NCBI RefSeq assembly: GCF_003143935.1 | Contig: NZ_QFRX01000001.1 | Location: 6,897,514 to 6,961,513 of the forward strand | DNA length: 64,000 nucleotides | Direction of reading: 5' to 3' | Origin: Streptomyces sp. Act143 | GTDB taxonomy: Bacteria > Actinomycetota > Actinomycetes > Streptomycetales > Streptomycetaceae | Shown here: in pieces, positions 32,933-41,711 of the stretch | How the letters are laid out: each line of letters opens with the position of its first letter | How positions within the stretch are numbered: the first letter of the stretch is position 1 | Notes under the pieces: model-generated | Database searches by the model: none | Told to the model about the DNA's origin: nothing | Seen by the model: only the letters and a program-made list of their open reading frames with translations | Position numbers and translations under genes: made by a program

Positions 32933-33943
32933 CTAACTACTGGCGCGCAGCCGGCGCGAGATGACGAAGTTGATGATCCCGATGACGATGAGGATCAGGA
33001 ACATCGTCCAGGCGATCGCGGAGGCACGGCCCAGGTGCTGGTTGACCCAGCCCTGCTCGTACAGGTACAGGCCGAGCGTCTGGAACTGGTGCTGGGATCC
33101 GCCGGAGGCCCCCTTGTTCGCGTCGAACAGCAGCGGCTCACCGAAGAGCTGGGAGGCGCCGATGGTCGAGACGACCACGGTGAACAGGATCGTCGGCCGC
33201 AGCGACGGCAGCGTCACATGGAAGAACTGCTGCCAGCGGCTGGCCCCGTCCAGGGCCGCGGACTCGTACAGGTCCTGCGGGATCGCCTGCATCGCCGCCA
33301 GATAGATCAGCGCGTTGTAGCCGGTCCAGCGCCAGATGACGATCGAGGAGACCGCGATCTGCGAGGCCCATTTGTCGTTCTGCCAGTCGATGTGGTCGAT
33401 GCCGATCTGCCCGAGCACCCAGTTGATCATGCCGTAGTCGCGGCCGAACAGCAGGACGAAGACGAGCGAGGCGGCGGCGATCGACGTCGCGTACGGCGCC
33501 AGCATCGCGACCCGGTAGAAGGTCGAGCCGCGCAGCTTGTAGTTGAGGATGTGCGCGAGGCCCATCGCCATCAGCAGCTGCGGGACCGTCGAGATGATCC
33601 CGATGGTCAGCGTGTTCTTCGCCGCGTTCCAGAAGAAGTCGTCGTCGAAGATCCGCGTGTAGTTCCGGAATCCCACCCAGTGCATGTCGGTGGGCGCGGT
33701 CAGCTCCACCTGATGCAGCGAGGCCCACCCGGTGTAGATCAGCGGGAACAGGCCGAACGCCATGAACAGCAGGAAGAACGGCGAGACGAAGGCGTACGGG
33801 CTCCAGCGCACGTCGCGCTGCCAGCGCCGGGACAGGCGGGCCCGTCGGCGCTCCTCGGCCGGGTTCTCCGCGGGCGGGCGGGCCGGGGCCGCGCCCCCCT
33901 CCTTGGCGGGGGACGCGGCGGCGGTGTCGTGCCCAGTGGTCAT
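32933..33943 (-). CDS. cebF: Cello-oligosaccharide ABC permease CebF
   Basis: A 336-aa MalF-type permease. The cytoplasmic N-terminus is Pro/Ala-rich, then about six membrane segments begin at SPYAFVSPFFLLFMAFGLFP. The EAA loop is LYESAALDGASRWQQFFHVT. It pairs with CebG. The ATG at 33943 lies 5 bp after the cebE stop; a GTG at 33952 that overlaps that stop is an alternative. No strong ribosome site distinguishes the two. Confidence 0.9.
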   Translation of the reverse strand: MTTGHDTAAASPAKEGGAAPARPPAENPAEERRRARLSRRWQRDVRWSPYAFVSPFFLLFMAFGLFPLIYTGWASLHQVELTAPTDMHWVGFRNYTRIFDDDFFWNAAKNTLTIGIISTVPQLLMAMGLAHILNYKLRGSTFYRVAMLAPYATSIAAASLVFVLLFGRDYGMINWVLGQIGIDHIDWQNDKWASQIAVSSIVIWRWTGYNALIYLAAMQAIPQDLYESAALDGASRWQQFFHVTLPSLRPTILFTVVVSTIGASQLFGEPLLFDANKGASGGSQHQFQTLGLYLYEQGWVNQHLGRASAIAWTMFLILIVIGIINFVISRRLRASS

Positions 33944-33948
33944 ACGGG

Positions 33949-35265
33949 TCACTGGTCCAGGTTGTTGTCGATGGTCTTGACGGCGTTGTTCCAGGCGTCC
34001 TTGGGCGACTTGCCCTGGGTCACCAGGACCACACCGTTGTCGGTCAGGCCCTGCTGGATGATCTGGTCCTTCGGGCCGATCGTCTGGACCGGGATGTTCT
34101 TGGCGGCCTCGGCGAAGATCGTGCCGATCGGCGCGTCACCGGTCATGTCGTTCTTGGCGCTCTTCACCGCGGCCGAGTCGTACGCGGCCGGGGTGCTCGG
34201 GAAGCTGCCCTGCACGGCGAAGAGCTTGGCCTGCTGCTCCGGGGCGGTCAGCCAGGCGGCGAGCTTGGCGGCCTCCTCGGTGTTCTTGCCGGACTTGGGC
34301 ACGGTCAGGAAGGAACCGCCCCAGTTGCCGGACTTCGGCGCCTGGGCGACGTCCCACTTGCCCTTGGCGTCGTCCTTCGACTTGCCCTTGATGTAGCCGA
34401 GCATCCACGGCGGGCAGGACATCGCCGCGAACTTGCTGTTGGCGATGGTGGTGTCCCAGGCGGGCTGGAACTGCGTCTGGTTGCCGACCAGTCCGGCCTC
34501 GGCGGCATCGGCGGTGAGGTCGAAGGCGGCCTTCACGGCCGGGTTGGTCTTGTAGATGACCTTGCCGGAGGCGTCGTAGAACCGCTCCTTCTCACTGCTG
34601 ACGATGGCCTGCAGCAGACCGCCGGGGGAGTCCAGGAAGGTCGTCCCGTTGGCCTTCTTCTGGTACTGCTTGCCGACGTCGACGAACTTCTCCCAGCTGC
34701 CCGCCCACAGCTTGCCGACCTCCTCGCGGTCGGTCGGCAGACCGGCCTTCTGGAAGAGGTCCTTGCGGTAGCAGATGGCCATCGGGCCGACGTCGGTGCC
34801 GACGCCGACGGTCTGGCCGCCCTGGGTCGTGGCCTGCTGCCACTTCCACTCCAGGTAGTCGCTCTTCTTGCCGTACTTCGACAGGTCGAGCAGCTTGGCG
34901 GACTGGGTCTGGACGACCTCGGCGATGTTGCCGACCTCGACCATCTGGATGTCCTGGAGGCCGCTGTTGGTCGTGAGGTGGTTGATGAGCGCGGGGTAGT
35001 AGTTCTCGTTGCGCTCCACGACCGTCTGCTCGATGTGGATGTTCGGGTGGAGCTTCTCGTACTCCTTGTACAGGCCGGACTCCTTGAAGCCGGCGGTGCC
35101 GAAGAGGCCGAGCGTGATGGTCGTCTTGCCGCCACCGCCCGACGATTCCGATCCGTTGTCGTCGTTGCCGTCGTCGGCACAGCCGGCCAGCAGCCCGGCG
35201 CCCAGCGACGCCACGGCCGCCAGAACCACCACCCTGCGACGGGCGGTTCGGGTACGTGCTCGCAT
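33949..35265 (-). CDS. cebE: Cello-oligosaccharide-binding lipoprotein CebE
   Basis: A 438-aa extracellular sugar-binding lipoprotein. The signal peptide (RRRVVVLAAVASLGAGLL) ends in the lipobox LLAGC, and a Gly/Ser/Asp linker follows. The mature part is a family 1 solute-binding protein that in Streptomyces captures cellobiose and cellotriose for CebFG-MsiK. It is the first gene of the operon. A perfect CebR box is 117 bp upstream of the ATG. The AGGAGG-like sequence just before the start supports the choice. Confidence 0.92.
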   Translation of the reverse strand: MRARTRTARRRVVVLAAVASLGAGLLAGCADDGNDDNGSESSGGGGKTTITLGLFGTAGFKESGLYKEYEKLHPNIHIEQTVVERNENYYPALINHLTTNSGLQDIQMVEVGNIAEVVQTQSAKLLDLSKYGKKSDYLEWKWQQATTQGGQTVGVGTDVGPMAICYRKDLFQKAGLPTDREEVGKLWAGSWEKFVDVGKQYQKKANGTTFLDSPGGLLQAIVSSEKERFYDASGKVIYKTNPAVKAAFDLTADAAEAGLVGNQTQFQPAWDTTIANSKFAAMSCPPWMLGYIKGKSKDDAKGKWDVAQAPKSGNWGGSFLTVPKSGKNTEEAAKLAAWLTAPEQQAKLFAVQGSFPSTPAAYDSAAVKSAKNDMTGDAPIGTIFAEAAKNIPVQTIGPKDQIIQQGLTDNGVVLVTQGKSPKDAWNNAVKTIDNNLDQ

Positions 35266-35381
35266 TGAGTCCTCCTGTTGCCCTGACGTGCCGACCCCCC
35301 GGCCAACTGCATTGTTGGGCCCGTTAGTTCTCGCGGCGGCTCGGGCGGGGAACGTGCGGGATGTGTATGTGTCAGGTACTG

Positions 35382-35395
35382 TGGGAGCGCTCCCA
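35382..35395. promoter_or_regulatory. CebR operator upstream of cebE
   Basis: TGGGAGCGCTCCCA is a perfect 14-bp palindrome identical to the published CebR consensus. It controls cebEFG and probably, by its place, the divergent side as well. Confidence 0.92.
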
Positions 35396-36147
35396 CCAGT
35401 GATGAGTTGAAGAGTCGTCGGTCTCGGCGGGGGTGTCAAGGGCACGGACAGTGCGATATCGCTTCGAGATGTTTCTGTGGCTGAACCCATGACCCCGGGC
35501 GCCCGGTGCCGGGGGCACGGACGAGCGGGGCGGAGGCGGGCCTTCCGGGCCGTGTTCGCTCGTTGCAGGGAGGTTGGTCTGTTCGTATGCGATGTGTCCA
35601 GTACCCGGACGGCACGGCCGGTGCGTGGCGGGCGGCGCAGGTCAGCCCGGCACCGGCGGCGCCGCGGGCAGCCGCCCGCGGAACGGCCCTGCGCGCTTGC
35701 AACGAGGCCGCCGTGCGGGCGCCCGAGGGCGCGCTCGCGCACTCCGCGCACGAGACCTCCGCTCGGTGCGGGCACGGGCCCGAGGGGTTCGGGAACCGCG
35801 GCGAAGCGGAGGCGCGAGCCACCCGGTGTCCGGCCGGCCGGCGGGCCGGTGCGCGCACAGTGCCGCGTGCAAGTCTGAACGCACAGGGCATCGGCGGGCA
35901 GGCGCGGAAACGGAAGCGGAAGGGCGGGCACCGTCCCATTCTGTTCCGTCGGCAGCCGGTGCCGCCGAGGCCGGGCCGGGTGTCCGGCACCGGTGGCCCG
36001 GGACGGCGGGAAGGGCGGGAAGCGCCGGCCGGTGCCACGGGCCGGCGGGCCCGAAAGCGGTGCGAGGCGTTCGCCCCCGGACCCGGGGCCGATCACGACT
36101 GTTAGATTCCAGGCCAACGTAGGTTCGACGGCGGGAGGCGGAGCCAC
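35396..36147. other. Long gap between cebE and cebR without convincing gene
   Basis: About 750 bp with very high GC and no frame showing normal codon structure; all long frames are Arg/Pro/Ala-rich and overlap each other. GC-rich hairpins are frequent, for example GGGCGCCCGG near 35500. The cebR promoter should lie close to 36147. A small RNA cannot be excluded. Confidence 0.5.
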
Positions 36148-37203
36148 ATGGCAAGCCACGGGGCGCGAGCTCGGAGCGGTGGCCGGCCCACCCTCGAAGA
36201 GGTGGCCGCACGCGCCGGGGTCGGGCGGGGCACGGTCTCCCGGGTGATCAACGGCTCGCCGCGGGTCAGCGACGCGACCCGGGCGGCGGTGGAGGCCGCG
36301 GTCGCGGAACTCGGGTACGTCCCCAACACGGCGGCCCGCGCCCTCGCGGCCAACCGTACGGACGCGATCGCGCTGGTCGTCCCCGAGCCGGAGACCCGGT
36401 TCTTCGCGGAGCCGTACTTCTCGGACATGCTCAAGGGTGTCGCGGCGGAACTGTCCGACACCGAGATGCAGTTGCTGCTGATCTTCGCGGGCAGCGACAA
36501 GGAGCGCCGCCGACTGGCCCAGTACCTGGCCGCCCACCGGGTCGACGGCGTCCTGCTGGTCTCGGTCCACGCCGACGACCCGCTGCCCGACCTGCTGTCC
36601 CAGCTGGAGATCCCGGCGGTGATCAGCGGCCCCCGGTCAGCGGGGGAGACGCTGCCGTCGGTGGACTCGGACAACTACGGCGGCGCCCGGCAGGCCGTCG
36701 AACACCTGCTGTCCCGCGGCCGCCACCGGATCGCCCACATCACCGGCCGCCTCGACGTGTACGGCGCCCAGCGCCGTGTCGACGGCTACCGCGACGCGCT
36801 GCGGGACGCCGGGCAGGTGGCGGACGAGGCCCTGATCGAGCCGGGCGACTTCACCGAGGAGGGCGGCACCCGGGCGATGGCGGCACTGCTGTCCCGCCGC
36901 CCCGACCTCGACGCGGTCTTCGCCGCCTCCGACGTCACCGCGGCCGGCGCCCGCCAGGCGCTGCGGGAGGCGGGCCGCCGCATCCCCGAGGACGTCGCCC
37001 TGGTCGGCTACGACGACTCCGCCATCGCCCGCCACATGGACCCGCCCCTCACCAGCGTCCGCCAGCCCATCGCGGAGATGGGCCGCCACATGATCAACCT
37101 CCTCCTGAGCGAGATCGCGGACCGCCGCCCGGCGGCGTCCCGCGAGCTGGACCGACGGCAGGTGGAGCTGGTGACGGAGCTGGTGGCGCGGGCGTCCTCG
37201 TGA
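36148..37203 (+). CDS. cebR: LacI-family repressor CebR
   Basis: A 351-aa LacI/GalR repressor. The N-terminal HTH is PTLEEVAARAGVGRGTVSRV followed by the hinge VPNTAARALAANRTD. The effector domain is of the periplasmic-binding type (VDGVLLVSVHADDP, VDSDNYGGARQAVEHL). It binds the two TGGGAGCGCTCCCA-type sites in this locus and is released by cellobiose. It is divergent from cebE. The kinase pseudogene that follows overlaps its stop codon by 4 bp, so both share a transcript. Confidence 0.93.
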   Translation: MASHGARARSGGRPTLEEVAARAGVGRGTVSRVINGSPRVSDATRAAVEAAVAELGYVPNTAARALAANRTDAIALVVPEPETRFFAEPYFSDMLKGVAAELSDTEMQLLLIFAGSDKERRRLAQYLAAHRVDGVLLVSVHADDPLPDLLSQLEIPAVISGPRSAGETLPSVDSDNYGGARQAVEHLLSRGRHRIAHITGRLDVYGAQRRVDGYRDALRDAGQVADEALIEPGDFTEEGGTRAMAALLSRRPDLDAVFAASDVTAAGARQALREAGRRIPEDVALVGYDDSAIARHMDPPLTSVRQPIAEMGRHMINLLLSEIADRRPAASRELDRRQVELVTELVARASS

Positions 37204-37858
37204 CCCCTCATCCGCTGCTGGAGGTCACCGGGGTTCCGCGGGTGGAGCCGTACCTCCGGCGCGTGGGGGAGATCTTCCGCGTCTTCCGCGCCCACGACTC
37301 GGGCAATGTGTCGTACGGCGTCAGGCTCGCCGACGGCACCCGCTGGTTCGTCAAAGTGCCGGTCACCACCCGGGCCCAGGCCTCCCTCGACCGGGCCTGG
37401 GCGGTCCATCAGGCAGTACGGCATCCGGCGATCGTCCCGCAGCCACCACGGCCGCACGGTCCCCTCCCACGACGCACCGGTGCAGCCTGGTCGCCGTCGA
37501 CTTCTACGACGGCTCGCTCCTGTACGACTTCGAGGGCGCCGGACTCCATCTCATCGACCTCGACGAGTACCGGCCAGGTCCGTTCGTCCTGGACGCGGAC
37601 CGGCTCCCCGGTTCCCGCCGTTTCATGGCCCCCGAGGAGTGGCGCCGCGGTTCGGTCATCGACACCCGTACGACCGTCCATGTCCTCGCCCGCGCCGCCC
37701 GCCTCCTCCTGGACGCCGGTGCGGACGAGCGTGCCTTCCGGGGCACGGCGGCACAGCTGGCGGTGCTGGAGCGGGCGACCCGGGCGGACCCGGGGGAACG
37801 GTACGGCCAGGTGGGCGAGTTGGCGGATGCGTGGCGGGCCGTCTCACGCGTTCAGTGA
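37200..37858 (+). pseudogene. Decayed serine/threonine-kinase-like gene
   Basis: The first 80 codons (from the GTG at 37200) read a kinase-like N-lobe including GNVSYGVRLADGTRWFVKVP with its lysine. The frame then becomes nonsense. From about 37487 to the stop at 37858 a second frame continues with LVAVDFYDGSLLYDFEGAGL, HLIDLDEYRPGPFVLDADRL and RFMAPEEWRRGSVIDTRTTV, the catalytic-loop-like and C-terminal part. The two halves are joined at about 37440-37487 with a frame change and with the middle of the fold missing, so this is an internal deletion rather than a single-base error. It overlaps cebR upstream and converges on the GNAT gene with a 15-bp overlap. Confidence 0.75.
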
Positions 37859-38362
37859 CAGCCGCCACACCGTCTCGCCCTCGTGTTCCTCCTCCGTCGG
37901 CGACAGGCCCGCTGCCCTCGCCACCGCCTGTGACGCGGTGTGGGACGGGTGGATGTGGGCGGTGACCGTGCGGACGTAGTGGCGGACCAGCCAGGCGACC
38001 AGGGCGCGGGACGCTTCGGCGGCGTAGCCGTGGCCCTGCCAGGGGGTGCCGACGATCCAGGCGATCTCGGCCTCGCGGTGGCCGGTGACCGTGGCCTGGA
38101 CGGTGCCGATGAGCCGGTCCTCGGTGCGGTGGCGCAGGACCCAGTTGTGCCAGGAGACCGTGGGGTGCGGGGAGCCGGCGACCAGGCGTTCGTAGCGGTC
38201 CCGGAGCTCCTCGGAGGTGAGGGGCGCGCCGCCGATGAAGGTGTGCAGCGCCGGGTCCCCGAGTACGGCGGCCATCTCCTCGGCGTGGGTGACGCTCAGG
38301 GGGAGCAGGTCCAGGCGGGGGGTGTGGATCGCGCCGGTGGGCGCGGGAGCGGGCTCGGTCAC
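37844..38362 (-). CDS. GNAT-family N-acetyltransferase
   Basis: A 172-aa acetyltransferase of the RimJ/RimL type. Landmarks are the N-terminal TPRLDLLPLSVTHAEEMAAV, the strand RLIGTVQATVTG and the acetyl-CoA loop GTPWQGHGYAAEASRALVAW. The GTG at 38362 is chosen; the frame runs on upstream in a region antisense-shadowed by the TetR gene. It acetylates a protein N-terminus or small amine, substrate unknown. Its 3' end overlaps the kinase pseudogene. Confidence 0.82.
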   Translation of the reverse strand: MTEPAPAPTGAIHTPRLDLLPLSVTHAEEMAAVLGDPALHTFIGGAPLTSEELRDRYERLVAGSPHPTVSWHNWVLRHRTEDRLIGTVQATVTGHREAEIAWIVGTPWQGHGYAAEASRALVAWLVRHYVRTVTAHIHPSHTASQAVARAAGLSPTEEEHEGETVWRLSLNA

Positions 38363-38480
38363 CGTCGGGATTGTAGGGCCCGTTGCGGACGTCCCGCCTG
38401 CCTCACGACGCCCGGCACGCATGCTCGCCGCCCTGGGTGCCGGTGCGGCCCCCGGCGTATGCCGGACTCGTCGGCGGCCG

Positions 38481-39056
38481 TCAAGTCGCTTCCTGGGTAA
38501 GTGACTTGAAGGCGGGGCGGAGCACCGCGGCGATCCGGTCGGCGGGGGCTTCGCGGAGGGCGGGCAGGGCGAGGAGCTGGTGCCCGATGGTGATGCCGAC
38601 CATGGCGGTGACGACCAGCGCGGCGCGCAGTTCCGCGTCCTCGGCGGCGGGCAGCGCGGCGGCGAGGGAGTCGATCTGCCCGCCCATCGCCCGGCGCGCG
38701 TGATCCGCCGCGTCGGGATCGGTGAGCATCGAGCGCAGCGTGGCCAGGGTGCCGTCGGGCAGCCCGCCGAGCTTGATGTCCAGCGAGGTGAGGAGCTGGT
38801 CGACGAGCGCCTCCGGGTCGCTCCCGCCGGGCGGCGGGCCGGCCGTCCGCACCGCCTCGGCGAACAGGTCCCGCTTGGTGCCGAAGTGCTGCATGACCAG
38901 CGCCGGGTCCACCCGCGCCGCGGCGGCCACCGCCCGGACGGTGGTCCGCTCGAAGCCGCGCTCGGCGAACAGGGCACGGGCGCTGTCCAGGATGCGGGCC
39001 CGGGTGGCGAGACGTCGTTCGGCCCGGGTCGGGGCGGGTTCCGGCAGATCGGTCAC
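38481..39056 (-). CDS. TetR-family regulator
   Basis: A 191-aa repressor. The HTH is at about residues 17-62 (RILDSARALFAERGFERTTV, then VDPALVMQHFGTKRD), with a TetR_C_17-like helical ligand domain. The start is a GTG at 39056. It is divergent from the SnoaL-like gene across 77 bp holding two copies of the same dyad (39064-39125), which suggests autoregulation and control of that gene. Confidence 0.88.
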   Translation of the reverse strand: MTDLPEPAPTRAERRLATRARILDSARALFAERGFERTTVRAVAAAARVDPALVMQHFGTKRDLFAEAVRTAGPPPGGSDPEALVDQLLTSLDIKLGGLPDGTLATLRSMLTDPDAADHARRAMGGQIDSLAAALPAAEDAELRAALVVTAMVGITIGHQLLALPALREAPADRIAAVLRPAFKSLTQEAT

Positions 39057-39063
39057 CAGCTCA

Positions 39064-39125
39064 CTCTACAAGCGTTGACCGAAACCGAGGGCGGGACTAC
39101 GCTCCCTCACTCAACAAGTGTTGAG
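39064..39125. promoter_or_regulatory. Paired TetR operators
   Basis: CTCAACAAGTGTTGAG (39110-39125) is an inverted repeat with 7-bp perfect arms. CTCTACAAGCGTTGAC (39064-39079) is a second copy with three differences. They are 46 bp apart between the TetR gene and the SnoaL-like gene, and either could cover both promoters. Confidence 0.75.
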
Positions 39126-39133
39126 CGAGTGGA

Positions 39134-39547
39134 GTGATCAAGGTGCTGAGCCCACGTGAGGTACTGGCCCGCTACCACCAGGCCATGCGGGACAAGTCCG
39201 CCGACGGCCTGGCGGACCTGTACGCGCCGGACGCGGTGCACGAGTTCCCGTTCGCCACCCCCGGCTTCCCGCCGCGCTACGCGGGCCGGGAGGAGGTCCG
39301 GGCGGGATACCGGGCCGCCTGGGGCGCCAGCCCGGTGCGGGTGGAGGAGGTCCGGGACGTGGTCGTCCACGAGACCCGTGATCCGGAGGTGATCGTCGCC
39401 GAGCACACGGTCGTCGCGTCGGTGCCGGGCCGAGAGGGCGGATTCCGTGTGCCGGGGCTGCTGGTCCTGCGGGTGCGGGACGGGCTGCTGGTCCAAGTCC
39501 GCGACTACATGGACGGGTTCGGGGTGCGCAACGCAATCAGCCGGTGA
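39134..39547 (+). CDS. SnoaL-like / NTF2-fold protein
   Basis: A 137-aa cytosolic protein with the SnoaL-like polyketide-cyclase/NTF2 fold: DGLADLYAPDAVHEFPFATP, GREEVRAGYRAAWG and a C-terminal VRDYMDGFGV. Members bind or turn over small hydrophobic compounds. The GTG at 39134 lies just nine bases after the upstream TetR operator, so binding there would block transcription or initiation. A GTG at 39143 is the alternative start. Together with the TetR gene it looks like a small detoxification or stress unit. Confidence 0.8.
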   Translation: MIKVLSPREVLARYHQAMRDKSADGLADLYAPDAVHEFPFATPGFPPRYAGREEVRAGYRAAWGASPVRVEEVRDVVVHETRDPEVIVAEHTVVASVPGREGGFRVPGLLVLRVRDGLLVQVRDYMDGFGVRNAISR

Positions 39548-39570
39548 CCTCTTCCGAGGCCACCGGCTGA
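39537..39570. terminator. Bidirectional terminator
   Basis: TCAGCCGGTG pairs with CACCGGCTGA, and CCTC with GAGG, around a TTCC loop. It covers the SnoaL-like stop codon and sits 9 bp from the 3' end of tRNA-His. Confidence 0.8.
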
Positions 39571-39578
39571 TCAACCAG

Positions 39579-39652
39579 GGTGAGTGACGGGACTCGAACC
39601 CGCGGCATCCTGGACCACAACCAGGTGCTCTACCAGCTGAGCTACACCCACC
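39579..39652 (-). tRNA. tRNA-His (GTG)
   Basis: The minus strand gives GTGGGTGTAGCTCAGCTGGT and then the anticodon arm CCTGG-TTGTGGT-CCAGG with anticodon GTG. The acceptor stem is GTGGGTG/CACTCAC, and a G at -1 can pair with the C discriminator, the histidine identity element. CCA is not encoded. Confidence 0.95.
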
Positions 39653-39766
39653 ATGACCGGCGTGGGACTTTGTGGTGTTCCCTACCGGCCGAGAAAAAGT
39701 GTACAGGGTCCGAAGGGGTGCTCGCGCACGGCTTTTACGGCGCCCCTCCGAAGGACCCTCACCCGG

Positions 39767-40369
39767 CTACTGAGCAGGCAGTACGTGCTTCGCCGCGATG
39801 GTCCGCGCGGTGTCCGAGTCGGGACCGGGCTGCGGTACGAAGATGGCCTCGCGGTAGTAGCGCAGCTCCGCGATGGACTCGCGGATGTCGGCGAGGGCGC
39901 GGTGGTTGCCGTTCTTCTCGGGGCTGTTGAAGTACGCCCGCGGGTACCAGCGGCGGGCCAGCTCCTTCACCGACGACACGTCGACGATGCGGTAGTGCAG
40001 GTAGCTCTCCAGCTCCGCCATGTCCCGGGCCAGGAAGCCGCGGTCGGTCCCCACCGAGTTGCCGCACAGGGGGGCCTTGCCGGGTTCCTTCACGTGCTCC
40101 CGGATGTAGGAGAGGACCTGCTCCTCGGCCTCGGGCAGCGTGGTGCCGCCGGCGAGCTCGTCGAGCAGTCCGGACGCGGTGTGCATCTGACGCACCACCT
40201 CCGGCATCGTCTCCAGCGCCCTGGCCGGCGGCCGGATGACGATGTCCACTCCATCGCCGAGTACGTTCAGCTCGGAGTCGGTGACGAGGGCGGCTACCTC
40301 GATGAGAGCGTCGTCGGACAGCGAGAGGCCGGTCATCTCGCAGTCGATCCACACCATGCGATCGTTCAT
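39767..40369 (-). CDS. ornA: Oligoribonuclease
   Basis: A 200-aa DnaQ-fold 3'-5' exoribonuclease that degrades 2-5-nt RNAs and, in many bacteria, pGpG from c-di-GMP turnover. The DEDDh residues are seen in MVWIDCEMTGL (Asp, Glu), GNSVGTDRGFLARDM (Asp) and NHRALADIRESI (His, Asp). It lies downstream of adpA on the same strand, as in other Streptomyces, where ornA has its own promoter and affects development. The 148-bp gap to adpA is compatible with that. Confidence 0.95.
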   Translation of the reverse strand: MNDRMVWIDCEMTGLSLSDDALIEVAALVTDSELNVLGDGVDIVIRPPARALETMPEVVRQMHTASGLLDELAGGTTLPEAEEQVLSYIREHVKEPGKAPLCGNSVGTDRGFLARDMAELESYLHYRIVDVSSVKELARRWYPRAYFNSPEKNGNHRALADIRESIAELRYYREAIFVPQPGPDSDTARTIAAKHVLPAQ

Positions 40370-40517
40370 GCGAACACCCTAAAGCTGGCGTCGCGGTTTG
40401 GGAGGACCGGTGGTGCAGCCAGTCTCCCGGCCGCGTGACGATGGTCAGGGCCACGGCATGGCTGAACGCCGGACGGGATCGGTCGATCATCCCGTCCGGC
40501 GTCAGGCGCTCAGCGCC

Positions 40518-41711
40518 TCAGGACCCGCTGCGCTGCCCCGGCAGGCTCGCCGACAGCTGCGCCCCGGAACCGACCGCGCTCGCCGCCGCCGTACGGCGGG
40601 TCTGGAGCGGGACCGGACCGGTCTCCGGATGGAGCAGCGGCGGCGGGCCGGAGGGGCCCGCGCCCGCCTCGGCGTCGGCAGGCTTGTCGTTCTGCGGCCG
40701 GCGCGCGCGGTACGCGGCCCGGTACGCGGCGGGCGACGAGCCCAGCTGGCGGCGGAAGTGCCCGCGCAGCGCCACCGGCGAACGGAAGCCGCAGCGGCCC
40801 GCGACCTCGTCCACCGAGTAGTCCGACGTCTCCAGCAGGCGCTGGGCCTGCAGCACCCGCTGGGTGATCAGCCACTGGAGCGGGGCCGACCCGGTCAGCG
40901 AGCGGAAGCGGCGGTCGAACGTACGACGGCTCATGTACGCCCGTGCCGCCAGCGTCTCCACGTCGAACTGTTCGTGGAGGTGCTCCAGCGCCCAGGCGAC
41001 GACCTCGGCGAGCGGGTCGGCGCCGATCTCCTCGGGTAAAGACCTGTCGAGGTAGCGCTCCTGACCGCCCGACCGGCGCGGGGGCACGACCAGACGCCGG
41101 GCCAGTGCGCCCGCCGCCTCGTTGCCGTGGTCCGTCCGCACGATGTGCAGACAGAGGTCGATCCCGGCCGCCGTACCGGCGGAGGTGAGCACGTCGCCGT
41201 CGTCCACGAAGAGCTCTCGCGGATCGACGTGGACCGACGGATAGCGCTTGGCCAGCGTCGGTGCGTACATCCAGTGTGTGGTCGCGGGGCGGCCGTCCAG
41301 CAGGCCCGCCGCGGCGAGGACGAAGGCGCCCGTGCACAGCCCGACGATGCGGGCGCCCTCCTCGTGCGCGCGACGCAGTGCGTCGAGCGCTTCCTCCGGC
41401 GGTGGCGAGGTGATCGAGCGCCAGGCCGGCACGACGACCGTGCCCGCCCGCGAGATCGCCTCCAGGCCATGTGGCGCGGTGAGTTCCAGGCCCCCTGTGG
41501 TCCGCAGTGGGCCTTCTTCGCCGCCGCACACCAGCAAGCGGTAGCGCGGCACGCCGGCGTCCTGGCGGTCGATCCCGAACACCGACAGCGGTATGGAACT
41601 CTCGAAGATGGGGCCGCCGCTGAACAGCAGCACCGCGACGATCTCCTTGCGGCGTCGCCCGGAAAGCTTCCGGGCCGCGGCTTCCGGCGCGGCGGTGGAG
41701 TCGTGGCTCAT
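40518..41711 (-). CDS. adpA: AdpA (BldH), master developmental regulator
   Basis: A 397-aa AraC/XylS-type activator. The N-terminal half is a DJ-1/PfpI-like dimerisation domain (IVAVLLFSGGPIFESSIPLS to about 190). The C-terminal half has two HTHs (DVETLAARAYMSRRTFDRRF and VDEVAGRCGFRSPVALRGHF). It controls aerial growth and secondary metabolism. The leucine codon in DRSLPEEIG between the domains is TTA (41037-41039), so translation needs the bldA tRNA, the hallmark of this gene. The ATG at 41711 has a GAGGGGGG site. A Pro/Ala-rich tail follows the second HTH. Confidence 0.96.
   Translation of the reverse strand: MSHDSTAAPEAAARKLSGRRRKEIVAVLLFSGGPIFESSIPLSVFGIDRQDAGVPRYRLLVCGGEEGPLRTTGGLELTAPHGLEAISRAGTVVVPAWRSITSPPPEEALDALRRAHEEGARIVGLCTGAFVLAAAGLLDGRPATTHWMYAPTLAKRYPSVHVDPRELFVDDGDVLTSAGTAAGIDLCLHIVRTDHGNEAAGALARRLVVPPRRSGGQERYLDRSLPEEIGADPLAEVVAWALEHLHEQFDVETLAARAYMSRRTFDRRFRSLTGSAPLQWLITQRVLQAQRLLETSDYSVDEVAGRCGFRSPVALRGHFRRQLGSSPAAYRAAYRARRPQNDKPADAEAGAGPSGPPPLLHPETGPVPLQTRRTAAASAVGSGAQLSASLPGQRSGS

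Noticed and set aside
35436..36211. Several overlapping 130-200-codon frames in the cebE-cebR gap
   Set aside because: All are Arg/Pro/Ala-rich, overlap on both strands, lack ribosome sites and resemble no protein family.
33949..36570. An 873-codon frame that extends cebE upstream
   Set aside because: The upstream part is antisense to cebR and low-complexity. The signal peptide and lipobox fix the cebE start at 35265.
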